Source of the DNA: Candidatus Scalindua sp. SCAELEC01
GTDB lineage: Bacteria > Planctomycetota > Brocadiia > Brocadiales > Scalinduaceae
Direction of reading: 5' to 3'
Length of the DNA stretch: 64,000 nt
Assembly: GCA_004282745.1 (NCBI GenBank)
Contig: SHMT01000005.1
Location: 92,973-156,972 of the forward strand
The position numbers and the translations under genes are program-made. Of the stretch, positions 35,151-44,011 are shown one piece after another (within the stretch, counting starts at the first letter, position 1; each line of letters begins with the position of its first letter). The notes under the pieces are model-generated. The model was not told the DNA's origin. It saw only the letters and a program-made list of their open reading frames with translations, and made no database searches.

Positions 35151-36317
35151 TTGACGTTAGATAAACAAAGGACATTTCAATATATTAAAATAGAAAATGC
35201 AGGTAGGCGTTATTTCTGTCTACAACAAAATCTTGCTACCTTAGTCTGGATACTGGTTTTTGCAAAAAACCCATTACGTCCGATCAATAGGATCGGATCA
35301 GAAAAAAAGTCACCGAGGTTAATTATTAGATGGTTGTGGAATACCTATAGGCTTTTTAAAAGGAATTTCATAATTTACGTTACTTTCATAAGCTATAAGT
35401 ATAAATTCCAAAAAATTGGTTCTGTGGCAGAATTACCCTTCTATGGACAAATATGTGTGTTTGTCCATCAGGGATACAAAATTTTTGATATTCGTAGGGG
35501 AGTGGTAACAAAGGTTTTTGATCATGGTGCAAATTCTTCTCATATCTTGAGGGAAGTTGAACAGTTAAAGCTAACTTCTCAAATTGGTTTCGCTCCTTCT
35601 CTAAAAAGATGTAATATTGAGGAACGATGGTATGAAGAAGAGTATGTAAGTGGTTCTTTAGATGATCCACACAAGCCACTAGATTCTGAGGTGGTATTAA
35701 AAAAGTTTTGTCATGATTTAGCTCAATATATAAATCATTTGATATTGTTTCAACAGCCATTAAAAAAAGAAGTTGGAGAGTATGTTGGCGAAATTGTGGA
35801 GGGCAGCAAATCATTTAAACATGAATTAACAGATAAAGAATTTGGTATAGTAAAAAAATATCTTGACGCAATGGTTAAGTGCTTGTCTGTTGAGGGAGAT
35901 CTTCAAATTTACCTTGTGTTTACCCATGGTGATTTCTGCCCGGCAAATATGCTGACGACAAGACATGGTTTAAAAATTGTTGATTGGGAAGGTGCAATGT
36001 ATCGGAGTACCTTGTTTGATTTTTACAGTTATTTTTTTTATAGAGCAGTTGTAAAAGATGTTCCTGTTGATACGATAGCTTCGGAGATCTGTGAGGCACT
36101 CCCCATTTTTGTATCAAGATTAGCTGTAAAAGCACCGGACATTTCTAATAGTTTATTACAATCAGAGAAAGTATACCGCTGGCTTTATTATATTGAGCGG
36201 GTGAGTATGCTTGTGGAGCGTAAGTCAACGGATAAAAATTTAGATATAATGAAATTTATTTCACGATATATCGAAGTGTTTAATGGCTACGAAGAGTTAC
36301 TTGCATGTAATGAATAA
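35151..36317 (+). CDS. Aminoglycoside phosphotransferase/choline kinase-fold small-molecule kinase
   Basis: A 388-residue protein with a protein-kinase-like fold. The N-terminal 110 residues are basic and unassigned. VVTKVFDHG near residue 120 supplies the ATP-binding Lys, THGDFCPANMLTTRHG near 260-275 is the catalytic loop (Asp and Asn present), and IVDWEGAMY is the metal-binding Asp. It would phosphorylate a small molecule, sugar or glycan end. It lies right after wzm/wzt; in some ABC-exported O-antigens a kinase caps the chain and Wzt reads the cap, so a chain-end kinase is a tempting inference. The TTG start is preceded by CAGGGGAAA. Confidence 0.75.
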   Translation: MTLDKQRTFQYIKIENAGRRYFCLQQNLATLVWILVFAKNPLRPINRIGSEKKSPRLIIRWLWNTYRLFKRNFIIYVTFISYKYKFQKIGSVAELPFYGQICVFVHQGYKIFDIRRGVVTKVFDHGANSSHILREVEQLKLTSQIGFAPSLKRCNIEERWYEEEYVSGSLDDPHKPLDSEVVLKKFCHDLAQYINHLILFQQPLKKEVGEYVGEIVEGSKSFKHELTDKEFGIVKKYLDAMVKCLSVEGDLQIYLVFTHGDFCPANMLTTRHGLKIVDWEGAMYRSTLFDFYSYFFYRAVVKDVPVDTIASEICEALPIFVSRLAVKAPDISNSLLQSEKVYRWLYYIERVSMLVERKSTDKNLDIMKFISRYIEVFNGYEELLACNE

Positions 36318-36664
36318 TCATTACCACTCAAAAATGCATATAAGTCCTATCTTTTTGTGTATGCAGGACTGCCTATTGTTGAATAATATAACGAAATATT
36401 AATTATATTGACACTATTTGATAGTGATAGATCGAGGTATTATTTTAAAATAATTGTAAGTGATAGTGTTTGTGTTAGTTAGGAATATTTCATCTTTACC
36501 TTCGTTGCTTCTCAGAATTTTGGCGAAATATTTGCGACATCTAGAACGAAGAACAGATTTACCGTCCCTTCTGTAACTGAGTCGGCGGAGCTGTATTGAC
36601 ATCTTCTATTAATTCATACATTGACTACTGACTACGTCATTAAGAGTAGGTGTTTTTATAAATA
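36318..36664 (+). other. 347-bp non-coding gap
   Basis: A+T-rich, without a supportable gene. It has small perfect palindromes, for example ACTAT-TTG-ATAGT near 36412 and ATTATTTTAAAATAAT near 36438, which may be operators or chance. No T-run terminator is visible. Confidence 0.4.
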
Positions 36665-37603
36665 ATGGTTAACCAAATACGTCCCGTAGTTACAATCGCA
36701 ATACCCACATACAATAGAGCGGATGTTTGCCTAAAACATGCAATTGAAAGCGCCGTAAGTCAAACGTATCCAAATATTGAGATTATTATTGCTGATAATT
36801 GCTCAACAGATGATACTGAGATATTAGTAAAAAATTTCAACGATCCACGTATTCGGTATTACAAACATAAAAAAAATATCGGACAAGTACGTAATACTAA
36901 TTTTTGTCTCGATGTGGCAGTTGGCGATTATTTCTTGCTTTTGCATGATGATGATTTGATTGATAGTGATTTTGTAGAGTGTTGTATGAAGGCTGGTGAC
37001 TATTCTACTGAGATTGGTCTTATAAGAACAGGAGTACGTAGAATTGACTCGCTGGGAAAGATAGTGGGAGGACGTCTTAATATAGCTGGAGGCCTTTCAA
37101 CTGAAGACTTTTTCATAGCATTTCTTTCTCGTAAAGTGTCTATGCTCCTGTGTAATATGGTTTTTAACACAAAGAGACTAAAAGAGATAGGCGGTTTTAA
37201 TACCATATATCTGCGCTGGGATGATGTGCATGCTGGAATGCAGTTGGCAGCCAGGTTTGGCAGGAGAGACGTGAAGGAAATCAAGGCCAGTTTTAGAAGG
37301 CATGCATTACAGTCAACTTTTAATGTAAACATAAGGGAGTGGGCAGTAGATGCTATTTTTTTATTAAATTCAATGTGTGATTTAGTTCCACAAAAGAAAG
37401 CAATGGTTAGGGATTTAGGAATGCGGTATTTTGCAAGGCATAGTTATGAAATTGCAAGCGATATAAGATCACCCTTAAATCGTTTTATCGCATATTTAAC
37501 AGTATTTCGGATATTTAAATACCGTCATATTCCCCCTTTTGTTTATAAGGCCCTCTCCCGCACACCATTCAATTATCTTCTCAAGGTAATGAATATAAAA
37601 TAA
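36665..37603 (+). CDS. GT2-family glycosyltransferase
   Basis: A 312-residue GT-A fold enzyme. The family start VTIAIPTYNRADVCLKHAIE is followed by QTYPNIEIIIADNCSTDDTE, the nucleotide-binding part, and the metal-binding motif LLHDDDLID. FLRWDDVHAGMQL-like sequence (YLRWDDVHAGMQL) carries the ED-like catalytic acid region. It adds a sugar from an NDP donor to the growing lipid-linked chain on the cytosolic face. A degenerate fragment resembling its residues 218-244 lies downstream at 38524-38598, showing that a second copy once existed. Confidence 0.88.
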   Translation: MVNQIRPVVTIAIPTYNRADVCLKHAIESAVSQTYPNIEIIIADNCSTDDTEILVKNFNDPRIRYYKHKKNIGQVRNTNFCLDVAVGDYFLLLHDDDLIDSDFVECCMKAGDYSTEIGLIRTGVRRIDSLGKIVGGRLNIAGGLSTEDFFIAFLSRKVSMLLCNMVFNTKRLKEIGGFNTIYLRWDDVHAGMQLAARFGRRDVKEIKASFRRHALQSTFNVNIREWAVDAIFLLNSMCDLVPQKKAMVRDLGMRYFARHSYEIASDIRSPLNRFIAYLTVFRIFKYRHIPPFVYKALSRTPFNYLLKVMNIK

Positions 37604-37660
37604 GACGTTACATTACGTTATTACGGAAAACTGATAAGAATAAATAACGGAGGTTAAGCA

Positions 37661-38443
37661 GTGTTACCAAATTTTATTATACCAGGAACCATAAAAGGTG
37701 GAACAAAAGCCCTAATTTCTTATCTCACCCAGCATCCCGATATTTTTGTATTTCCGAGGGAGATTTACTTTTTTAATAATAATTATGATAAGGGCACTGC
37801 TTGGTATGAACATAAATTCGACCAACGCATAAATGAGAGAGCGGTTGGTGAAAAGACACCTGGTTACATGCTGTACCCAGAATGTGCAAAACGTATTTTT
37901 GATACAATTCCTGATGTAAAACTTATCTTTTTACTTCGGAATCCAGTTAACCGTACATACTCAAGCTATTGGATGCGGAGACGTAAAAGAAAAGTACCCA
38001 ATAATGCATCTTTTGAAAAAGAACTATCAAGGAGAAAGGACTATTTAACTCATGGGCTTTATGCAGATCAAATTTCTCATTACCTAGAATTTTTTCGAAA
38101 AGAGCAGATGATGTTTGTTATCTCAGAAGAGTTGCATACAAATACAAAAGTAGTATTGCGTGATATTTGTTCCTTCATTGGTGTTGCACCGGACTTCGAG
38201 TTTGGCCCTATCAGTAAAGATGTAGTGGGTAGGGTTCCCAAGAATTATTTTTTAACTCGCATTATTAAAAAGATGCCGGAATCTGGTCTGAAAAGTAGTT
38301 TAATGAAAAAATTGAATACTGCGGAGAGATATCCTCCTATGGATTCTAAGACAAAAGAAAAACTACAGGGATTCTTCAGAGAACCAAATAAACAATTGGA
38401 GAATATCATAGAGAGAGATTTGTCAGAAATCTGGTATCCATGA
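37661..38443 (+). CDS. PAPS-dependent sulfotransferase (1)
   Basis: A 260-residue heparan-type sulfotransferase. The 5'-phosphosulfate-binding loop is FIIPGTIKGGTKALISYL at residues about 5-22, an acceptor-side GEKTPGYM appears near 65-75, and the 3'-phosphate-binding strand and helix is IFLLRNPVNRTYSSYW near 88-103. It would sulfate sugar hydroxyls using PAPS. Start GTG 37661 has CGGAGG upstream. No PAPS synthesis gene (cysC, cysD, cysN) is in the window. Confidence 0.88.
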   Translation: MLPNFIIPGTIKGGTKALISYLTQHPDIFVFPREIYFFNNNYDKGTAWYEHKFDQRINERAVGEKTPGYMLYPECAKRIFDTIPDVKLIFLLRNPVNRTYSSYWMRRRKRKVPNNASFEKELSRRKDYLTHGLYADQISHYLEFFRKEQMMFVISEELHTNTKVVLRDICSFIGVAPDFEFGPISKDVVGRVPKNYFLTRIIKKMPESGLKSSLMKKLNTAERYPPMDSKTKEKLQGFFREPNKQLENIIERDLSEIWYP

Positions 38444-38523
38444 TCTTGGGTTAATTCCTATTTTACTATTGCAAATTTAGTATTAATATTTAATATAAAT
38501 GTGCATTCCCATGGTAGCCCGTG

Positions 38524-38598
38524 TTTAATCTAAACGTTAGAGACTGGACTAAAGGTGCTACCTATTTATTAAATCCCATGTGTAATTTAGTTCTTCAA
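38524..38598 (+). pseudogene. Fragment of a second GT2 glycosyltransferase gene
   Basis: Translation in this frame gives 25 codons including FNLNVRDW and LLNPMCNLV, which line up without gaps with FNVNIREW and LLNSMCDLV of the GT2 at 36665 (14 of 25 identical). Nucleotide likeness continues a little upstream (CATGG... against CATGC...) with a frame-breaking gap. The rest of the 38444-38697 gap is not recognisable. Confidence 0.7.
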
Positions 38599-38697
38599 TA
38601 GGTAACGCTGAATATGGCTTAATGATCTTGTATCTTTATATGATTTTTTATGTCAATCCGTAGATTAAATATGATATTTCATATTCCGAGGTAAATT

Positions 38698-39672
38698 ATG
38701 AGTACAGATAGATTCAGAGGTCCACTTTTTGTTATCGGTATGCCACGAAGTGGCACAAAGCTTTTAAGAGACCTTTTGAACCAAAACCCAAAGATCGGTA
38801 TTCCTATTGCTGAAAGTAATTTTATTCCCATAATGATAAAGAGATATGGAAACCCTCCTCAATTAGAAAATGCTACCGATTTTCAGTTGTTTTATGAAGA
38901 GTATACTAAAACCAGTTTTTTCTGGTGGATGAAAGAATTCGATTGTGTTATGAGCAAGGAGTTCCTGGAAAAAAATGCAGATAAAAAATCCTGGGCGTCT
39001 ATTTTCGAAGTTATTCTCAGATATCATGTCATGTCTGGAAGGGATAAGGATTTTATATGGGGTGATAAAACACCATCCTATCTATATCATATCGATTTAT
39101 TGAAAGATTTATATCCTAAAGCTAAGTTTTTGCATATTCTACGCGATCCACGTGACTGTTGCATTTCAGCGCAGAAGGCGTGGGGGACAAATCTTTTTAG
39201 TTTTGCTGACAGTTGGCATCGTGGAGTAGAAGCTGCGCAAACGAGCGGAAGACCGCTAGGGGACAGCTATATGGAGATATACTATGAATCATTAATTGGC
39301 GATCCAGAGAAAACATTGACAGGTATATGCGAATTCTTGGGATGTGAATTTACCTCCGCAATGATGCAATTGGGGAGGGATACTGAAAATCTTGGTGATG
39401 CAAAAGGGCAAACCAAGATCGTGAGTAATAATAAAAAAAAATATCTGACCGAACTATCAATATCTAAAATCAAGAGAATTGAAGAAATTGTTTATCCTGT
39501 TATGAAGTCTACAGAGTACGGGTTTGAATACGCTTTAAGGCACAGGCCATTAAGCAATATCAAGTTAAAGATTATTAGTAGGTTTAATAAAGTAAACCGT
39601 CTCATGTTTAATCTTAAAACAAAGGGTTTTCTTGAAGGGATAAAATATCATTTTGGAACCCTCAAAAAGTAA
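38698..39672 (+). CDS. PAPS-dependent sulfotransferase (2)
   Basis: A 324-residue sulfotransferase-family protein. The 5'-phosphosulfate loop FVIGMPRSGTKLLRDLL is at about 11-27, WGDKTPSYLYHIDLL near 120-135 and LHILRDPRDCCISAQKAW near 148-165 give the 3'-phosphate site. The C-terminal 60 residues are basic and may contact the membrane or acceptor. The arrangement differs from the 37661 enzyme, so a different acceptor position is likely. The start ATG 38698 is preceded by CCGAGGTAAATT. Confidence 0.88.
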   Translation: MSTDRFRGPLFVIGMPRSGTKLLRDLLNQNPKIGIPIAESNFIPIMIKRYGNPPQLENATDFQLFYEEYTKTSFFWWMKEFDCVMSKEFLEKNADKKSWASIFEVILRYHVMSGRDKDFIWGDKTPSYLYHIDLLKDLYPKAKFLHILRDPRDCCISAQKAWGTNLFSFADSWHRGVEAAQTSGRPLGDSYMEIYYESLIGDPEKTLTGICEFLGCEFTSAMMQLGRDTENLGDAKGQTKIVSNNKKKYLTELSISKIKRIEEIVYPVMKSTEYGFEYALRHRPLSNIKLKIISRFNKVNRLMFNLKTKGFLEGIKYHFGTLKK

Positions 39673-39688
39673 TATTTGTGTTAAAAAA

Positions 39689-40924
39689 ATGAAAATTGCT
39701 TATATTCTAAACGTATTTCCCTGTTTGTATCATACATTCATTCTCAATGATATTCTTAATTTGATGAAAAACGGACATGAGGTTTTAGTCCTTTCTATAG
39801 GAAGATCTCACGAAAAAGTAATGAACAAGGGCGTCTTCAACTTAAAAAATAACATATACTACTTTGATGATTTTCTGATAAAAAACAATCTAGTTGGTAC
39901 TCGATACTTCATTGAGTTTGCAAAAAAATATAGAAAATATAACCCCTTTTACAGATTTTTTGGAAAGTGTCTATTTGGAAATAGTGTATCCGGCATTGAT
40001 GCTGAAAGGTATTCAAAGAATTTTGGTTGGGGAATTTATGCACTTAAACGAATTGCTGACAAGCTGAAAGAAGAAAATGTTGATATTATTCACGGCGCTT
40101 TTGGTGCAAACGAATCAACAGCAGCTATGATTCTCTCAGAGTTGACAGAGATTCCCTTCTCATTTGAAACTCATGCGAAAGATTTGTTTGTTTATTTTGA
40201 ATATGCAAGTGAGAAAATTGAAAAGGCAAAGAAGATATTCACTATTTCTGAGTACAATAAAAAGTATTTGATAAATGATTTAAAATGCCCTGCCTCTAAA
40301 ATTATTCTGAAAAGAGTGCCCTTTAATAGGAGCCATTGTGATCAAATTCCTGAAAAACAGAGAAAAGAGGATCTTATCCTTGCCGTATGCCGTTTGAATC
40401 CCATAAAGGGTCTGGAATACGCTATCGAGGCATTTAGCCTGGTTGCTCAAAAAAGAGATGAACTGAGATTCAAAATTGTTGGTGATGGCCCCCTCAAAGA
40501 AGAGTTATTCAGGAAGGTCAAGAAACTACAATTGACTGAAAAGATCACCTTTCTTGGAAACATGAGCAATGAAGATGCAATGGACTTAGTTGCACAATCA
40601 ACCATCGTTGTTTTACCGTCGGTAATTATAAAAAATGGAGATAGGGATGGCATACCAACTTCACTCATTGAGGCTATGTATTTAAAAACGCCGGTGATTA
40701 GTTCTAGAATTTCGGGAATCCCTGAATTGATAGACGATGGTATTAACGGCTTTCTAACAGAACCTGGAGACGTAAGACAGATTGCAGAAAAAATGGAAGA
40801 GCTATTATTAGATAAAGTATTAAGATCAAGAATGGGTGAAGGGGCAAGAGAAAAGATAATCAATAACTTTGATAATAATGAAAATTCAAATAAATTGATT
40901 GATGCATGGAGAGAAATAGTCTGA
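39689..40924 (+). CDS. GT4-family glycosyltransferase (1)
   Basis: A 411-residue GT-B fold enzyme. The start IAYILNVFPCLYHTFILNDI is the GT4 N-terminal strand-loop. The C-terminal donor domain has LILAVCRLNPIKGLEYAIEA, FKIVGDGPLKEELF, and a diverged EX7E region GDRDGIPTSLIEAMYLKTPVI with GIPELI. It is a retaining transferase adding a sugar to the chain. ATG 39689 begins exactly at the first strand; the longer frame from TTG 39653 overlaps the preceding sulfotransferase gene. Confidence 0.88.
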   Translation: MKIAYILNVFPCLYHTFILNDILNLMKNGHEVLVLSIGRSHEKVMNKGVFNLKNNIYYFDDFLIKNNLVGTRYFIEFAKKYRKYNPFYRFFGKCLFGNSVSGIDAERYSKNFGWGIYALKRIADKLKEENVDIIHGAFGANESTAAMILSELTEIPFSFETHAKDLFVYFEYASEKIEKAKKIFTISEYNKKYLINDLKCPASKIILKRVPFNRSHCDQIPEKQRKEDLILAVCRLNPIKGLEYAIEAFSLVAQKRDELRFKIVGDGPLKEELFRKVKKLQLTEKITFLGNMSNEDAMDLVAQSTIVVLPSVIIKNGDRDGIPTSLIEAMYLKTPVISSRISGIPELIDDGINGFLTEPGDVRQIAEKMEELLLDKVLRSRMGEGAREKIINNFDNNENSNKLIDAWREIV

Positions 40925-40972
40925 AATAACAAACTTTTTCCGACCCAAATATTTAACATCTTAAAATACAGC

Positions 40973-42682
40973 ATGGGTGATCTAAAAACAGAAACTATAA
41001 GACTTGATTCGTTATTATCAGCAGATAAAGGTACCGTAAGCTTTGCTTCGAATGGTTTTAAACGAGTTGAGCATAACGGTAAAGATTCCTGTTCGCAATT
41101 GACAGACGTACATTCTCAACATGGGGTACGTATACACAATCTTCGGATCACTTCAGAGGACGCTCCTAAGCAAATAAACATATGTTTATTGGAAATCGTC
41201 AGCAATGTGATTGAAAATAATGAGTTTGGTATCCTGTTGCAGGGTAACAATAATAAAAACCAATATACGGTTTGGATACCATCTACAGCTGGTTTAGTCT
41301 TGTTTGATAATGATAATCGTATTGCTGTCTCTTCTCCATTAGATATTTCATACCATGAGGAACCTAATCCACATATTGGCATCAGTGTATTACAGAAGGG
41401 AAAGATCGGGGAGGTAATCGTTGCATCCGTGATATTTATGGAAGACCCGAATGGAAAGTTCTTTGACGAACTCAATTCATTAAGCGATGCCGAACTCCGT
41501 CTTTATCGAAAATCAGATTGGTTCTTTGCCAACGCACCCTCAGATGTTTGGAATTATCTGATTGCCGGAAGTCTGTATGATCCTCGGTACATTAAATATA
41601 ATAACCGTGCTCAGAGAGGAGCTAACAAGCGATACAAATGTCAGCAATGCGCATTTTCCTGGTGGGATTATTTTAACTATTTACACTTGAAAACCGATAA
41701 AAGAATATACGATGTCATGCAGGATGAAATCGCTTATTCCATTTTGTTGGATATGTCTGCCGAAGGGAAGTGGAAACATGGCATTTGGTATGACGAAATG
41801 GAGACACATACTCGGTTTCAACTAGATGGTATTCACCTTCTCATTTCTCAATACGAAAAAACCAATGAAATATTTTGGTTAGAAGCGGCAGAAAGAGGTA
41901 TGGCATTTGTCGCAGAGCATCTTATGGAACGGTTTGATGATGGTAGTATATGGTTTTTGCATGATACGGTTGAACATAAACATCCACATCGTTTTAAATC
42001 AGCAATTTTTGGTAAAACACAAGGAAATTCTTTATGCATTAATACCCATGTACAGGCACTGACAGTATTACATCGCCTGCGTTCCTCAATGCCGGAGAAA
42101 AAAACCTATGATGAAATGTTTGAAAAGGGGAAAAGTGCTTTGTATAGATTATTGGAATTGCAGCCATGTGAGAGGATTTATAGATGTTTGATGTCATTGC
42201 TAATGAAGTATAAATCAAGGAAACGGTCCACTTCAATTTTGGGAAAAGTGAAGACTCGTCTTGCATTAGATTTTGTAAAGGCTATTTATTCTCTAATGCG
42301 ACGATATTCTCCTAGAATAGCACAGCCGGGTGGCTTCATAGATAGGGACTTAACAGCCTCGTCTTTTTCAGATATATATCATTTAATAAACATTAAGGAC
42401 TTTCTGACATTATACCAACAAGAACAAATTAGCTGGCTTCGCCCCTACATTGAAAATGGCGTGGAATTTACTCGTAAATTACTCAAAAATAAAGTGATAA
42501 CAAATGAGATTTTACATCATTATTATATTGAGTATATAGAGACACTCTTTCTCTATAATGCGCTTGTCAATCAGGTACCCTCTGACGAAATTCTTTCTGT
42601 AGAAGAAAAAATATTCAAGCAAACAGGTGGATGCTCACTTGATTATTATGCATCTGGTCTTGTAAGAGGATTGAAAAATTAA
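40973..42682 (+). CDS. Unrecognised 569-residue protein with (alpha/alpha) barrel-like C-terminal part
   Basis: I do not recognise this family. There is no signal peptide or membrane helix. Residues about 1-175 look like a beta-rich domain (ICLLEIVSNVIENNEFGILLQGNN). From about 215 the sequence shows repeated helix pairs with aromatic-rich loops (CAFSWWDYFNYLHL, GKWKHGIWYDEMETHTRFQL, DGIHLLISQY, INTHVQALTVLHRLR), the style of six-hairpin glycosidases, lyases and C5-epimerases. CQQC at about 223-226 might bind metal. Being among glycosyltransferases, it may act on the glycan (epimerase or lyase), but cytosolic location without an export signal would be unusual for a lyase. Function unassigned. 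Confidence 0.6.
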   Translation: MGDLKTETIRLDSLLSADKGTVSFASNGFKRVEHNGKDSCSQLTDVHSQHGVRIHNLRITSEDAPKQINICLLEIVSNVIENNEFGILLQGNNNKNQYTVWIPSTAGLVLFDNDNRIAVSSPLDISYHEEPNPHIGISVLQKGKIGEVIVASVIFMEDPNGKFFDELNSLSDAELRLYRKSDWFFANAPSDVWNYLIAGSLYDPRYIKYNNRAQRGANKRYKCQQCAFSWWDYFNYLHLKTDKRIYDVMQDEIAYSILLDMSAEGKWKHGIWYDEMETHTRFQLDGIHLLISQYEKTNEIFWLEAAERGMAFVAEHLMERFDDGSIWFLHDTVEHKHPHRFKSAIFGKTQGNSLCINTHVQALTVLHRLRSSMPEKKTYDEMFEKGKSALYRLLELQPCERIYRCLMSLLMKYKSRKRSTSILGKVKTRLALDFVKAIYSLMRRYSPRIAQPGGFIDRDLTASSFSDIYHLINIKDFLTLYQQEQISWLRPYIENGVEFTRKLLKNKVITNEILHHYYIEYIETLFLYNALVNQVPSDEILSVEEKIFKQTGGCSLDYYASGLVRGLKN

Positions 42683-42739
42683 ATGCATCATAATTTTATC
42701 AAAATGAAATTTAAAATCTTTTGAGGTTGTTGAATTAAT

Positions 42740-44005
42740 ATGGAAATCGCCTTTATTGTCAGAAATTTCCCCTGCCTGTCTGAAACCTTTATATTGAATC
42801 AAATCACAGGTCTCATAGACCGGGGACACCTTGTTGATATTTATGCCGATAACCCCAGGGATGATACTACTGTGCATGCAGACATCGAAAGATATGACCT
42901 GATCAATCATACCTACTATTTCCATCACGGAAACACTTTCGAAACAATGCCGAAAAACATGTTTGTGCGGATTATTAAAGCCATGGCGTTAATAATCACA
43001 AATTTTCATAAAGGACCAATGTCTTTATTAAGATCATTGAATATTTTTCGGTTTGGAAAGGAGGTAGTCACCTTAAACCTGTTATATAAAACTATAGTAT
43101 TTTTAAATAGAAAAAGTTATGATGTCGTTCACTGCCATTTTGGGCCTAAAGGTATTTCAGGCGCCATGTTGAAAGATATTGGAGCGATAAAGGGGAAAGT
43201 TGTTACCACCTTTCATGGTGGTGACATGACAAAATTTATAAAAAAAAATGGAGTTGACGTATATGAACATCTTTTTGAAAAAGGAGATGCATTCTTGCCA
43301 ATAAGCGATAGGTGGAAAAATGAATTAATCAGGTTAGGTTGTAATGAGAGGAAAATTATGGTGCATAGGATGGGTATAGATACAAATAAATTTTCTCTTT
43401 CTCAACGAACTCCGAAAAATACTGGTGGGTTACAAATACTTTCAGTTGCTCGCTTAATTGAAAAGAAGGGAATTCAATACAGCATACAGGCTGTTGCAAG
43501 GGTTTTAAGAGAACACCCAAATATCGAATACAAAATTGCCGGTGATGGACCGTTACGCAAGGATTTAGAGAAGTTAGTAAGAGGATTAAATATTGCGAAT
43601 AACGTTAAGCTTTGTGGATGGAAGTCACAGGAAGAGATAGTTGAGTTGATGAAAGATGCTGATATTTTATTAGCGCCAAGTGTGACCGGGGAAGATGGTG
43701 ATCAGGAAGGAATTCCGGTAATTTTAATGGAGGCATTATCACAGGGATTACCCGTAATCAGTACCCAGCACAGCGGGATTCCTGAACTAATACAAGATGG
43801 AGAATCTGGTTTCCTGCTTCCTGAACGAGATGTTGATGGTTTGGTAGAAAAACTAAAATATCTTATTATGCATCAAGATATCTGGCCTCAGATGGGCCAA
43901 GCAGGACGAAAATATGTGGAAGGCAATTACGATATTAATAGGTTAAATGACAAACTAATTGATATTTATCAACGGGTACTTAACAATAAGCCTACTGAGA
44001 ATTAA
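42740..44005 (+). CDS. GT4-family glycosyltransferase (2)
   Basis: A 421-residue GT-B enzyme similar in layout to the 39689 protein. EIAFIVRNFPCLSETFILNQI is the N-terminal strand-loop, VVTTFHGGDMTKFIKKNG the acceptor loop, LQILSVARLIEKKGIQYSI the donor-domain start, YKIAGDGPLRKDLEKL, and GDQEGIPVILMEALSQGLPVI gives the EX7E acid pair. The family is retaining and uses NDP-sugars. It precedes a sulfotransferase gene by 6 bp. Confidence 0.9.
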   Translation: MEIAFIVRNFPCLSETFILNQITGLIDRGHLVDIYADNPRDDTTVHADIERYDLINHTYYFHHGNTFETMPKNMFVRIIKAMALIITNFHKGPMSLLRSLNIFRFGKEVVTLNLLYKTIVFLNRKSYDVVHCHFGPKGISGAMLKDIGAIKGKVVTTFHGGDMTKFIKKNGVDVYEHLFEKGDAFLPISDRWKNELIRLGCNERKIMVHRMGIDTNKFSLSQRTPKNTGGLQILSVARLIEKKGIQYSIQAVARVLREHPNIEYKIAGDGPLRKDLEKLVRGLNIANNVKLCGWKSQEEIVELMKDADILLAPSVTGEDGDQEGIPVILMEALSQGLPVISTQHSGIPELIQDGESGFLLPERDVDGLVEKLKYLIMHQDIWPQMGQAGRKYVEGNYDINRLNDKLIDIYQRVLNNKPTEN

Positions 44006-44011
44006 CAGATA

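Noticed and set aside
36414..36602. 62-codon minus-strand frame in a gap
   Set aside because: No start signal, no family, and it would be the only intact minus-strand gene in the region.
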